From Ochrobactrum teleogrylli (lineage in GTDB: Bacteria; Pseudomonadota; Alphaproteobacteria; Rhizobiales; Rhizobiaceae): 64,000 nt of DNA. The notes beneath the pieces are model-generated. The model did not search any database, was not told where the DNA came from, and was given only the letters and a program-made list of their open reading frames with translations. The stretch lies in contig NZ_VEWL01000002.1 in the NCBI RefSeq assembly GCF_006376685.1, forward strand, positions 434,001 to 498,000, read 5' to 3'. The first letter of the stretch is position 1, and every line of letters begins with the position of its first letter. Made by a program: the position numbers and the translations under genes. Shown here in pieces: positions 32,293 through 41,264 of this stretch.

Positions 32293-34613
32293 CAAGCGGC
32301 GACGGGCTGTACCGGTCGGAACGAAACGATCACCGATTTCGAGGTCGGCGTGAAACTCTCGTCGCCGGAGCTGCCAAGCGGCACCAGCACATTCATTTCC
32401 GGATAATAGCCAGCGATGCAGCCGCGCGGAATATCATAGGGCACGAAACGGAAATCGCGCGCGACCCGTTCCAGACCATCGATGAATTCACCGACAATAT
32501 CGGCGCGGTCACCCGCCTCGACACCGATATCCGCCATGTCGAGCGGGTTCATGAACACGACTTGCCGCTCGCCATAGACACCGCGATAACGGTCATCCAT
32601 GCCGTAGATGGTCGTGTTGTACTGGTCATGGCTGCGGAAGGTCTGCAACACATAGCGGCCCGGCTTGCCCCGCGCCTGCTGATGCTCGATGGCCTCCGGC
32701 AGCGCGCCGGTCCAGAACGTGGCCTTGCCGTTCGTCGTATTCCATTCCAGTTCACGCGCCGTATTGCGCAGATGGAAACCGCGCGGCACGCGCACACGCT
32801 TGTTAAAATCGTAGAAATCAGGCAGCACCCGCGCAATGCGGTCGCGGATCAGGTCGTAATCATCAGCCATTTCCAGCCAGTTGACGGGCTTGGGACCGAG
32901 CGTCGAATTGGCCATGCCCGCAATGATCGCCACTTCCGAACGCAAATGCGGCGAGGCTGGCGAATTGATGCCGCCCGATCCATGCACCATGCTCATGGAA
33001 TCCTCAACCGTGACGATCTGCGCCACACCCTTGGAATTCAGATCGATTTCAGTGCGTCCGAGACACGGCAGAATGAAGGATTCCTGACCCGGCACCAGAT
33101 GCGAATGATTGAGCTTGGTTGCGATATGCACGGTCAGACGCTGGCTCGACAGTGCTTTCGCGATGATCGGGCTGTCTGGCGTCGCGCGGGCAAAATTGCC
33201 GCCAAGCCCGATAAAGGCCTGTGCCGTTCCGTCCAGCATGGCGCCAATGGCGCCGATGACGTTATGGCCCGGCTCACGCGGCACATCGAAACCGAATTCC
33301 TTTTCCAGCGCATCGAGAAATGCCTGCGGCGGATTTTCGTTAATGCCGACCGTGCGGTCGCCCTGCACATTGGAATGGCCGCGCACCGGGCAAAGGCCAG
33401 CGCCGGGCCTGCCAATATTGCCGCGCAACAGCATGAAATTGGTGATCTCGCGGATGGTGATCACCGAATGGCGATGCTGGGTCACGCCCATGGCCCAGGT
33501 GCAGATGACCTTTTCCGCCTGCATATAAATCTCTGCCGCCCGCTCCAGCGATTGCCGCAACAGACCGGACTGATCCTCGATCTCCTCCCACGTCGTCGCA
33601 TCCACGGCAGTGCGATAGGCTTCGAGCTCGGCGGTATGGGCGCTCAGAAATTCCCGGTCGAGAATGGACGGCTCACCTGCGGCGAGCGCCGCGTCATCGG
33701 CTGCGAACACTGCCTTTGCCATGCCGCGAAACGCTGCCAGATCACCGCCCAGACGTGGCTGGAAATAATCGCTGGCTATCGCTTCGCTGCCGCCATGCAG
33801 CATTTCAAGCTTGTTTTGCGGATCGGCAAAACGCTCCAGCCCGCGCTCGCGGATCGGATTGAACACAACGATGCGCGCGCCGCGTTCGGCTGCGCGGCGA
33901 AGATCGCCCAGCATACGCGGATGATTGGTGCCGGGGTTTTGCCCGACGACAAAAATCGCATCGGCTTGTTCGAAATCTTCCAGCAGCACCGTGCCCTTGC
34001 CGACGCCGACCGACTGCTTCAGCGCCACGCCGCTCGCTTCGTGGCACATATTGGAGCAGTCAGGGAAATTATTGGTGCCATAGGACCGCACGAAAAGCTG
34101 ATAGAGAAAGGCGGCCTCGTTGGAGGCCCGACCCGACGTATAGAACTCTACCCGATTGGGGTTGTCGAAGGCGCGCAGAAGCTCGCCGATGCGGGCGAGC
34201 GCAGCATCCCATTCGACGGCCTCGTATTTGTCAGTCGCCGCATTGTAGCGCAGCGGATGCGTCAGACGACCAGTGTTTTCCAGATCGTAATCGGTCCAGT
34301 TGCGCAATTGCGAAACCGTATGCTCGCGGAAAAAGGCGGGCGTGGTGCGCCGGTCGGTCGCCTCCCATGCCACCGCCTTGACGCCGTTTTCGCAGAATTC
34401 GAAGGATGAGCCATGTTCCGGATCGCCCCATGCACAACCGGGGCAGTCGAAACCATCGGGCTGGTTGGCCTTGAGCAAGGCACGGGCGCCCGTCAGAGGC
34501 GCGCCGCTGGCAAGCAACTGCTTGCCGCAGCTTTTCAGAGCACCCCAGCCACCGGCAGCACTTGAGCTTTTGCCGATGAAACCGGTTTTGGAACCCTTGC
34601 CATCCTTGCTCAT
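32292..34613 (-). CDS. FdhF/YdeP-family molybdopterin oxidoreductase
   Basis: The start at 34613 (AAGGA 7 bases upstream) gives 773 residues. An N-terminal Cys cluster (FDCPGCAWGD, then FEFCENG) can hold a 4Fe-4S centre. Molybdopterin-binding segments follow: YTSGRASNEAAFLYQLF, FVVGQNPGTNHPRML and CTWAMGVTQHRHSV, with a C-terminal dinucleotide-binding domain. The YdeP subgroup resembles formate dehydrogenase H but its reaction is not established; E. coli YdeP is linked to acid resistance. No Sec or obvious catalytic Cys as in FdhF is seen at the start of the catalytic domain. No fdhD or electron-transfer subunit adjoins it. Confidence 0.85.
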   Translation of the reverse strand: MSKDGKGSKTGFIGKSSSAAGGWGALKSCGKQLLASGAPLTGARALLKANQPDGFDCPGCAWGDPEHGSSFEFCENGVKAVAWEATDRRTTPAFFREHTVSQLRNWTDYDLENTGRLTHPLRYNAATDKYEAVEWDAALARIGELLRAFDNPNRVEFYTSGRASNEAAFLYQLFVRSYGTNNFPDCSNMCHEASGVALKQSVGVGKGTVLLEDFEQADAIFVVGQNPGTNHPRMLGDLRRAAERGARIVVFNPIRERGLERFADPQNKLEMLHGGSEAIASDYFQPRLGGDLAAFRGMAKAVFAADDAALAAGEPSILDREFLSAHTAELEAYRTAVDATTWEEIEDQSGLLRQSLERAAEIYMQAEKVICTWAMGVTQHRHSVITIREITNFMLLRGNIGRPGAGLCPVRGHSNVQGDRTVGINENPPQAFLDALEKEFGFDVPREPGHNVIGAIGAMLDGTAQAFIGLGGNFARATPDSPIIAKALSSQRLTVHIATKLNHSHLVPGQESFILPCLGRTEIDLNSKGVAQIVTVEDSMSMVHGSGGINSPASPHLRSEVAIIAGMANSTLGPKPVNWLEMADDYDLIRDRIARVLPDFYDFNKRVRVPRGFHLRNTARELEWNTTNGKATFWTGALPEAIEHQQARGKPGRYVLQTFRSHDQYNTTIYGMDDRYRGVYGERQVVFMNPLDMADIGVEAGDRADIVGEFIDGLERVARDFRFVPYDIPRGCIAGYYPEMNVLVPLGSSGDESFTPTSKSVIVSFRPVQPVAA

Positions 34614-34790
34614 CTCGAAATCCTTGTTGCACTGCGAACGCATACCTTGAAGCAAATAGCATAAGCAGAATTGCCGCTCCCTTCAATTGACGACCAATTG
34701 ATGTCGGTGTTTTGTAGCTTCGCACTTGATTTCGGTCGCGCGATCCTTCATGCGATTGGTCAAGTAAACTTACCACAAGGGGCAAGAGTC

Positions 34791-35936
34791 ATGTCCAACA
34801 TCGTTGAAATCGCCGATCTGAAGCGGCTCGCCCAGCGCCGCGTCCCGAAAATGTTTTTCGATTATGCGGATTCGGGCGCCTGGACTGAGTCGACCTATCG
34901 TGCCAACGAGGACGACTTCAAGAAGATCAAGCTGCGCCAGCGCGTGCTGGTCGACATGACCAACCGTTCGCTGGCAACGACCATGATCGGTCAGGATGTG
35001 GCCATGCCGGTCGCGCTTGCGCCGACAGGCCTTACCGGCATGCAGCATGCCGATGGCGAAATGCTGGCCGCACAGGCAGCGGAAGCTTTCGGCGTGCCCT
35101 TCACGCTTTCCACCATGAGCATCTGCTCCATCGAGGATGTTGCCTCGGTGACGAAGAAGCCGTTCTGGTTCCAGCTTTATGTGATGAAGGACCGCGACTT
35201 CGTGAAGAACCTGATCGGTCGCGCCAAGGCCGCAGGCTGCTCGGCTCTGGTGCTGACACTCGATCTGCAAATTCTCGGCCAGCGCCACAAGGATATCCGC
35301 AACGGCCTGTCCGCCCCGCCGAAGTTCACCCCGAAGCATATCTGGCAGATGGCGACCCGTCCGGGCTGGTGCATGGGCATGATGGGTACGCAACGCCGCA
35401 CCTTCCGTAACATTGCCGGCCACGCCAAGAACGTGACCGATCTGTCCTCGCTGTCCTCCTGGACGGCAGAACAGTTCGACCCGCAGATGAACTGGAACGA
35501 CGTGGCCTGGATCAAGGAACAATGGGGCGGCAAGCTGATCCTCAAGGGCATCCTTGATGTGGAAGACGCGAAGATGGCCGCCAAGACCGGCGCCGATGCC
35601 ATCATCGTGTCCAACCATGGCGGTCGCCAGCTCGACGGCGCGCCGTCGTCCATCTCCATGCTGAAGCCGATTGTCGATGCCGTTGGCGATCAGATCGAAG
35701 TGCATGTCGATGGAGGCATCCGCTCCGGTCAGGACGTGCTGAAGGCCCGCGCGCTTGGCGCTCAGGGCGTCTTCATCGGTCGCCCTTTCCTCTATGGCCT
35801 CGGCGCCATGGGAAAGGAAGGCGTCACGCTGGCGCTCGAAATCATCCGTAAGGAACTCGACGTCACCATGGCTCTTTGCGGCAAGCGCGATATCAACACC
35901 ATTGACGCATCGGTCCTGCACTCGGTCGATTTTTAA
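34791..35936 (+). CDS. lldD: FMN-dependent L-lactate dehydrogenase (alpha-hydroxy acid dehydrogenase)
   Basis: The ATG at 34791 gives 381 residues, the usual length of LldD. FMN and active-site segments are present: KMFFDYADSGAW near 20, VALAPTGLTGMQHADGE near 80, TLDLQILGQRHKDIRNG near 160, and the catalytic SNHGGRQLDG near 270, followed by VHVDGGIRSGQDVLKA. LldD oxidises L-lactate to pyruvate at the inner membrane. No lactate permease or LldR is next to it; a terminator follows. Other 2-hydroxy acids are possible substrates for the family. Confidence 0.88.
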   Translation: MSNIVEIADLKRLAQRRVPKMFFDYADSGAWTESTYRANEDDFKKIKLRQRVLVDMTNRSLATTMIGQDVAMPVALAPTGLTGMQHADGEMLAAQAAEAFGVPFTLSTMSICSIEDVASVTKKPFWFQLYVMKDRDFVKNLIGRAKAAGCSALVLTLDLQILGQRHKDIRNGLSAPPKFTPKHIWQMATRPGWCMGMMGTQRRTFRNIAGHAKNVTDLSSLSSWTAEQFDPQMNWNDVAWIKEQWGGKLILKGILDVEDAKMAAKTGADAIIVSNHGGRQLDGAPSSISMLKPIVDAVGDQIEVHVDGGIRSGQDVLKARALGAQGVFIGRPFLYGLGAMGKEGVTLALEIIRKELDVTMALCGKRDINTIDASVLHSVDF

Positions 35937-35954
35937 ACGACCACGCCTCTTCTT

Positions 35955-36020
35955 CCCTCACCCTTCGAGACGCTCTCCTTCGACAAGCTCAGGAGAGGCT
36001 CCTCAGGATGAGGGGGGATG
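35955..36020. repeat. Dispersed intergenic repeat after lldD
   Basis: CCCTCACCCTTCGAGACG, then CTTCGACAAGCTCAGGAG, then GCTCCTCAGGATGAGGGG (35998-36015). The last 18 bases recur exactly at 53220-53237. CCCTCA and TGAGGG at the ends make a dyad. Confidence 0.6.
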
Positions 36021-36057
36021 CGTGGCAGCTACATTGATCAGCACATGCGTTGAAAAC

Positions 36058-36078
36058 GCCCGGCGATGCCGGGCTTTT
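36058..36078 (+). terminator. Terminator of lldD
   Basis: Stem GCCCGGC / GCCGGGC with a GAT loop followed by TTTT. It lies between the convergent lldD and Lrp-type genes. Confidence 0.75.
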
Positions 36079-36083
36079 GCATT

Positions 36084-36551
36084 TTACGCCCGCGATGACG
36101 GCGCTTTCGAAAGCAGCACCGTGCGAATGGCGAAGCTGGAATGGATGCGCGCCACGCCCGGCAAGCGCGACAGGATTTCCTTGTGAATGATCTCGTAAGC
36201 CGCCGCATTCTCGGCTTCAACGCGCAGAATATAATCTGCATCCCCCGTCATCAGATAGCATTCCTGCACTTCCGGGTGACGGCGCACCGCCTCTTCAAAG
36301 CGGTTGAGATATTCTTCCGTCTGCCGGTCGAGCGTGATGCGCACGATTGCGACCAGCCGTTCGTCACCACCCGATGAACCCACAATGGCCGTATAGCCAC
36401 GGATGACACCGCCCTCTTCCAAAATCTGCACCCGCCGCAGACAGGCGGACTGGGACAGCCCCACCTCGGCGGCAAGCTGGCTGTTGGTCATGCGCCCGTC
36501 GCGGCGCAGGCAGCGAATGATGTTCCGGTCTATACTGTCGAGTGTGGCCAT
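36084..36551 (-). CDS. Lrp/AsnC-family regulator of the dad operon
   Basis: A 155-residue protein with an AsnC-type winged helix (LDSIDRNIIRCLRRDGRMTNSQLAAEVGLSQSACLRRVQILE) and a C-terminal RAM domain. It is divergent from dadX-dadA across 165 bases. This is the arrangement of DadR-type regulators that sense L-alanine and activate alanine catabolism. ATTCGAAT-type palindromes in the shared region are candidate binding sites. Confidence 0.86.
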   Translation of the reverse strand: MATLDSIDRNIIRCLRRDGRMTNSQLAAEVGLSQSACLRRVQILEEGGVIRGYTAIVGSSGGDERLVAIVRITLDRQTEEYLNRFEEAVRRHPEVQECYLMTGDADYILRVEAENAAAYEIIHKEILSRLPGVARIHSSFAIRTVLLSKAPSSRA

Positions 36552-36555
36552 GCAG

Positions 36556-36637
36556 ATTCTTCGAATGAAAAGCTAAAACGTGCGCAAGATGTGCCAAAAT
36601 TCGCATAATCTGCGACAGATAGCAAAAACATTCGAAT
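36556..36637. promoter_or_regulatory. Candidate Lrp/DadR binding sites
   Basis: TTCGAAT elements occur at 36556-36566 (ATTCTTCGAAT) and 36630-36637 (ATTCGAAT, a perfect palindrome), with CTTCGATTAAT close by. They lie between the divergent lrp-type and dadX genes. Confidence 0.4.
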
Positions 36638-36702
36638 AGTCTTCGATTAATATATTTCGATACCCTGTCGGGATGCGGCAACGCGTTCGGAGGATAAGGG
36701 CA

Positions 36703-36786
36703 ATGACCGTTGCGCAATGGATATGGTTGAAATGTCGATGCATTTTTCGAAAGAGCAAAGCGATCTCGCCGCTGGCGGCGTGTTGA
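36703..36786 (+). CDS. Possible 27-residue leader peptide overlapping the start of dadX
   Basis: An ATG at 36703 lies 9 bases after GGAGG and opens a 27-codon frame, MTVAQWIWLKCRCIF..., ending in TGA at 36784-36786. It overlaps the first 70 bases of dadX in another frame. The only good ribosome site in the region is spaced for this frame, not for dadX. The frame could serve translational coupling or attenuation, or may be fortuitous. Confidence 0.35.
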   Translation: MTVAQWIWLKCRCIFRKSKAISPLAAC

Positions 36787-37865
36787 CCATCGACCTTGCG
36801 GCCTTGCGGCACAATTATACTGCCGTCGCCCGCCATATCGCGCCGACCCGTGCGGCGGCGGTCGTCAAAGCCGATGCCTATGGCCTTGGCGCGCATCGCG
36901 TTGCGCCTGCCTTTTATGAAGCGGGTTGCCGCGACTTCTTTGTGGCGCATTTGGGCGAAGCCATCGCGCTGCGGCCTGCCCTGAACCCCGACGCCACACT
37001 TTATGTCCTGAACGGCTTGCAGCCCGGAACGGAAGCTGCCTGCGCCCGCGAAGGCATCGTGCCGGTGCTCAACTCGCTGGAACAGGTGGAAAACTGGGCC
37101 AGACTCGCGGCCAGCATAGGCAAGAAACTGCCAGCACTTTTGCAGGTCGATACCGGCATGTCGCGCCTCGGCCTTTCGGCCAAAGAGCTAGACCGGCTGG
37201 CGGACAATCTTTCGCTTCTCGACGGCATTGACGTACGCTTCATCATCAGCCATCTGGCGAGCGGCGACGAACCGGAAAATCCGGCCAATGCAAGCCAGCT
37301 TGCGACCATGCGCGCCGCTCTGGCTCGGCTGCCGAAGCTGCCGGTGGCCTTCGCCAATTCGGGCGGCAGCTTTCTCGACAAAGCCTATTATTTCGACCTC
37401 GCCCGCCCCGGTGTCGCGCTTTATGGCGTCGGCCCCAAAAGCGCTATCGTGCCGGTGCTGACACTGTCGGCCCGCGTCATTCAGGTGCGCGACGTGGATA
37501 AGGGCGCGGCCATCGGTTATGGCGGCACCTATATCGCACAAGCGCCCATGCGGATCGCCACCATTGCGGTGGGCTATGCCGATGGCTGGTTCCGCGCGCT
37601 CAGCAACAAGGGTTCGGCCTTTTACGGCGACACCCGGCTGCCCATCGTCGGGCGCGTTTCGATGGATTCCATCACGCTCGATGTCAGCGCGCTGGCGGAA
37701 GGCACGCTCAAGCTCGGTAGCCTCGTGGAACTGATCGGCCCGCACCAGCGGCTGGAAGACGTGGCCAGCCAATGCGACACGATCCCTTATGAAATTCTGA
37801 CTGCGCTCGGTCATCGCTATGCTCGTATCTACGTGGATAGTGCGCTGTCGAGCCAAAACACATAA
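36717..37865 (+). CDS. dadX: Catabolic alanine racemase
   Basis: An enzyme of up to 382 residues interconverting L- and D-alanine. The PLP lysine lies in VVKADAYGLGAHRV (about residue 51), and the second catalytic Tyr lies in the VSMDSITLDVS/GYGGTYIA half. A start at 36738 (MHFSKEQ) would also fit the family; the only strong ribosome site upstream serves an overlapping leader frame. It precedes dadA by 15 bases. Together they turn L-alanine to D-alanine and then to pyruvate. Confidence 0.92.
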   Translation: MDMVEMSMHFSKEQSDLAAGGVLTIDLAALRHNYTAVARHIAPTRAAAVVKADAYGLGAHRVAPAFYEAGCRDFFVAHLGEAIALRPALNPDATLYVLNGLQPGTEAACAREGIVPVLNSLEQVENWARLAASIGKKLPALLQVDTGMSRLGLSAKELDRLADNLSLLDGIDVRFIISHLASGDEPENPANASQLATMRAALARLPKLPVAFANSGGSFLDKAYYFDLARPGVALYGVGPKSAIVPVLTLSARVIQVRDVDKGAAIGYGGTYIAQAPMRIATIAVGYADGWFRALSNKGSAFYGDTRLPIVGRVSMDSITLDVSALAEGTLKLGSLVELIGPHQRLEDVASQCDTIPYEILTALGHRYARIYVDSALSSQNT

Positions 37866-37880
37866 CAATAAGAGGCGAAC

Positions 37881-39131
37881 ATGCAGATTACCGTACTCGG
37901 CAGCGGCGTTATTGGCGTCACAACGGCTTACTATCTGGCCAAGTTCGGCCATGAAGTGACGGTCATCGACCGCGAGGAAGGTCCGGCGTTGGAAACCAGC
38001 TTCGCCAATGCCGGTCAGGTTTCGCCCGGTTATGCCTCGCCATGGGGCGCGCCCGGCATTCCGATGAAGGCAGCAAAGTGGCTGTTCCAGAAACATGCGC
38101 CGCTCGTCATTCGCCCGACTTCCGATCCCAAGCAGTATGTGTGGCTGATGCAGATGCTCGCCAACTGCACGGACAGCCGTTACAAGGTCAACAAGACCCG
38201 CATGGTGCGCGTGGCAGAATATAGCCGCGATGTACTTGTGGAGCTGCGCAAGGATACCGGCATCGAATATGACCAGCGTATGCAGGGCACGTTGCAGCTT
38301 TTCCGCGAGCAATACCAGCTCGACGGCATCGGCAAGGATATCGAGGTGCTGCGTCAGGACGGCGTGCCGTTCGAAGTTCTCGACCGCGACGACTGCGCGA
38401 AAATCGAACCGGCGCTAGCCCGCGTGAAGGACAAGTTCGTCGGCGGCCTGCGCCTGCCGCATGATGAAACCGGCGACTGCTTCAAATTCACCAATGCGCT
38501 GGCCAAGATTGCCGAAGGTATGGGCGTAAAATTCCGCTTCGGCGTGAATATCAAGTCGCTGGTTCTATCCGGCGGGCGCGTTTCCGGCGTGGAAACGTCA
38601 GACGGTATTCTGACAGCCGACCGCTATGTGGTCGCGCTCGGCAGCTATACGCCCGCGCTCGTCAAGTCGCTGGGTCTCAACGCGCCGATCTATCCGGTAA
38701 AGGGCTATTCGATCACCGCACCGATCATCGACGAAAGCCGCGCACCGGTCTCGACGGTTCTGGACGAAAGCTACAAGATCGCCATCACGCGCCTCGGCGA
38801 CCGTATCCGTGTCGGCGGCATGGCCGAAGTGTCCGGCTTCACCAAAGACCTTCCGGCAGCGCGCCGCGCCACGCTCGACCTGTCGGTCAGCGATCTGTTC
38901 CCCGGGGGCGACCTCAAGGCCGCGACCTTCTGGTCGGGCCTGCGCCCGATGACACCGGATTCCACGCCAATCATCGGCGGAACCCGCTACGACAATGTGT
39001 TCATCAATGCCGGTCACGGTACGCTGGGCTGGACCATGTCCTGCGGCTCGGGCAAGCTTCTGGCCGATCTGGTCAGCGGCAATAAGCCCGACATCCGCGC
39101 CGACGATCTCGGCATCTCGCGCTACAACTAA
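37881..39131 (+). CDS. dadA: D-amino acid dehydrogenase, small subunit type
   Basis: A 416-residue FAD protein with the N-terminal dinucleotide motif [19 protein letters not shown] and the family blocks [20 protein letters not shown] near 35, [12 protein letters not shown] near 195 and [20 protein letters not shown] near 380. DadA oxidises D-alanine to pyruvate and ammonia, feeding electrons to the respiratory chain at the inner membrane. It is the second gene of the dad operon. It ends 19 bases before the convergent XRE-cupin gene. Confidence 0.94.
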   Translation: MQITVLGSGVIGVTTAYYLAKFGHEVTVIDREEGPALETSFANAGQVSPGYASPWGAPGIPMKAAKWLFQKHAPLVIRPTSDPKQYVWLMQMLANCTDSRYKVNKTRMVRVAEYSRDVLVELRKDTGIEYDQRMQGTLQLFREQYQLDGIGKDIEVLRQDGVPFEVLDRDDCAKIEPALARVKDKFVGGLRLPHDETGDCFKFTNALAKIAEGMGVKFRFGVNIKSLVLSGGRVSGVETSDGILTADRYVVALGSYTPALVKSLGLNAPIYPVKGYSITAPIIDESRAPVSTVLDESYKIAITRLGDRIRVGGMAEVSGFTKDLPAARRATLDLSVSDLFPGGDLKAATFWSGLRPMTPDSTPIIGGTRYDNVFINAGHGTLGWTMSCGSGKLLADLVSGNKPDIRADDLGISRYN

Positions 39132-39150
39132 AAGACCCGCCTGCGCGCTG

Positions 39151-39699
39151 TCAGAAACTCGGCGGCGTGCAGGCGCTGACCACCTCGCAGGCTGTCGGTC
39201 CGATACAGCGAAAGCGATGCGGCAGTTTTGAGGAAAAATAATAGGCGTCGCCCGGTCCCAATATGCGCCGGTCGCTGCCCACCGTCACTTCGATGCGGCC
39301 CGATATGACGATGCCGCCCTCCTCGCCCTCATGCATCAGCAGCACCTTGCCCGTATCGGAGCCTGGTTCATACCGCTCCTTCAATATCTGCAACGAGCGC
39401 GCAAACAGATGGTCGCCCACCTGCCGGTAGGAAATGGGACCTTTGCCGATTTCCACCAGCTCTTCCGCCTGATAGAATACCTTGTGCGGCGTATCCGGCT
39501 CCAGCGCGAAAAACTCGGCCATGCCGATGGGAATACCATCGAGAATACGCTTGAGAGCGCCGACCGACGGATTGGACTGGTTGGCCTCGATCAGCGATAT
39601 GGTCGAGTTGGTCACACCAGCCCTTTTTGCAAGCTCGCGTTGCGACAGATTCTGCCGCATGCGCACATAGCGTAACCTTCCGCCGATATCGATGCTCAT
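39151..39699 (-). CDS. XRE-family regulator with C-terminal cupin domain (PuuR-like)
   Basis: A 182-residue protein. Residues 6-62 form an XRE helix-turn-helix (LRYVRMRQNLSQRELAKRAGVTNSTISLIE) and residues 110-180 a cupin domain (HEGEEGGIVISGRIEVTVG, GDAYYFSSKLPHRF). This plan is shared with PuuR, which represses putrescine catabolism. It is divergent from the omega-amino-acid transaminase gene across 146 bases and so probably controls it in response to a polyamine or beta/omega-amino acid. Confidence 0.87.
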   Translation of the reverse strand: MSIDIGGRLRYVRMRQNLSQRELAKRAGVTNSTISLIEANQSNPSVGALKRILDGIPIGMAEFFALEPDTPHKVFYQAEELVEIGKGPISYRQVGDHLFARSLQILKERYEPGSDTGKVLLMHEGEEGGIVISGRIEVTVGSDRRILGPGDAYYFSSKLPHRFRCIGPTACEVVSACTPPSF

Positions 39700-39845
39700 C
39701 GGGCATTCCCCTTTGTGTTTATCATGTTCGATATAGCATAATTTTCTGAAACCATCCTCATAAAATCAACAGCTTAAATCCTTGAAGAAAAGGGCTTGTT
39801 GCCTTCAAGAAAGCGTGTCCTCCTGCCTGAAAATAGGAGGTTCCC

Positions 39846-41174
39846 ATGCTCACCAAAACCAACGCGCCCAGCCTTGAAAACTTCTGGATGCCGTTCACCG
39901 CAAATCGGCAGTTCAAGGCCGCGCCGCGCCTGCTCGCCAGCGCTTCGGGTATGTATTACACCGACACCGACGGCAATCAGGTTCTCGACGGTACGGCAGG
40001 TCTTTGGTGCTGCAATGCCGGTCATGGCCGCAAGCGGATCACTGAAGCCGTTGAGCGCCAGATTTCCACGATGGACTTCGCGCCGACCTTCCAGATGGGC
40101 CACAATGTTGCTTTCGACTTTGCCGAAAAACTCGCCGCGATTGCGCCGGGTGGTCCGGCTGCGCAGCTTGATCGCGTATTCTTCACCAATTCCGGTTCGG
40201 AATCGGTCGATACCGCACTGAAGATCGCCATCGCCTATCAGCGCGCCATCGGTCAGGGCACCCGCACCATGGTTCTGGGTCGCGAAAAAGGCTATCACGG
40301 CGTTGGTTTCGGCGGCATTTCGGTGGGTGGGCTGGTCAACAACCGCCGCGTCTTCCCGCAGATTCCCGCCGACCATATGCGCCACACGCTGGATATCGAG
40401 CGCAATGCCTTCTCGAAGGGCTTGCCGGCGCATGGCATCGAACTGGCCGACGATCTGGAACGTCTGGTCCAACTACACGGCGCTGAAAAGATTGCCGCCG
40501 TTATCGTCGAACCCATGTCCGGTTCCGCTGGCGTCATATTGCCGCCGAAGGGCTACCTGGAACGCATCCGCGCCACCGCCGACAAGCACGGCATCCTGCT
40601 GATCTTCGATGAAGTCATCACCGGTTTCGGTCGTCTCGGCACTCCGTTCGCGGTCGATTATTTCGGCGTCATTCCCGATCTCGTCACCACCGCCAAGGGC
40701 CTCACCAACGGTGCCATCCCGATGGGTGCCGTCTTCGCAAGCCGCAAGGTTCACGACGGCCTGATGACCGGCCCGGAAAACGCCATCGAACTATTCCATG
40801 GCTACACCTATTCCGGCCATCCGGTCGCTTCCGCTGCTGGTCTCGCAACGCTGGAAATCTATGCCGAGGAAGGCCTGCTGACCCGTGGTGCGCAGCTTGC
40901 CGATCATTGGCAGGAAGCGCTGCACTCGCTGAAGGATGCGCCGAATGTCACCGACATCCGTAACCTCGGTCTGGTCGGCGCCATCGAATTGTCGTCGCGC
41001 AAGGACGTACCGGGCGCGCGCGCCTATGACGTCTTCGTGGATTGCTTCAAGAAGGGTCTGCTGATCCGCGTCACCGGCGATGTGATTGCATTGTCGCCGC
41101 CGCTGATCGTGGAAAAGGAACAGATCGACACGATCGTTTCGGTCATCCGCGACGCCCTGAAGCGCGCCGCTTAA
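39846..41174 (+). CDS. Class III aminotransferase, omega-amino acid (beta-alanine):pyruvate type
   Basis: A 442-residue PLP enzyme with an excellent ribosome site (AGGAGG). Family landmarks include the aromatic GTAGLWCCNAGHG near residue 50, FFTNSGSESVDTALK (PLP phosphate) near 115, EKGYHGVGFGGISVGG near 150, IFDEVITGFGRLG near 255 and the PLP lysine in TTAKGLTNGAIPMG near 285. The overall sequence resembles beta-alanine:pyruvate transaminases, which make malonate semialdehyde. No malonate-semialdehyde dehydrogenase is adjacent. The divergent PuuR-like gene points to omega-amino acid or polyamine use. Confidence 0.87.
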   Translation: MLTKTNAPSLENFWMPFTANRQFKAAPRLLASASGMYYTDTDGNQVLDGTAGLWCCNAGHGRKRITEAVERQISTMDFAPTFQMGHNVAFDFAEKLAAIAPGGPAAQLDRVFFTNSGSESVDTALKIAIAYQRAIGQGTRTMVLGREKGYHGVGFGGISVGGLVNNRRVFPQIPADHMRHTLDIERNAFSKGLPAHGIELADDLERLVQLHGAEKIAAVIVEPMSGSAGVILPPKGYLERIRATADKHGILLIFDEVITGFGRLGTPFAVDYFGVIPDLVTTAKGLTNGAIPMGAVFASRKVHDGLMTGPENAIELFHGYTYSGHPVASAAGLATLEIYAEEGLLTRGAQLADHWQEALHSLKDAPNVTDIRNLGLVGAIELSSRKDVPGARAYDVFVDCFKKGLLIRVTGDVIALSPPLIVEKEQIDTIVSVIRDALKRAA

Positions 41175-41225
41175 GGCATAGTGAAACGCGCGGTGTGATC
41201 GCCACCCCGATCACGCCGCCTCTTG

Positions 41226-41254
41226 GCCGCCGCTCCCACTGCGGCGGCTTTTTT
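41226..41254 (+). terminator. Terminator of the omega-transaminase gene
   Basis: Stem GCCGCCGC / GCGGCGGC with loop TCCCACT, followed by TTTTTTCTTTTT. It separates the transaminase gene from convergent hutC. Confidence 0.9.
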
Positions 41255-41264
41255 CTTTTTGGAA

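Noticed and set aside
32220-34409. 729-codon open frame on the plus strand across the FdhF-like gene
   Set aside because: It mirrors the molybdoenzyme on the opposite strand and has composition typical of antisense frames (rich in His, Arg, Gln).
36717-37865. Biosynthetic alr instead of catabolic dadX
   Set aside because: Direct coupling to dadA and divergence from an Lrp-type regulator favour the catabolic enzyme, although sequence alone cannot exclude a dual role.
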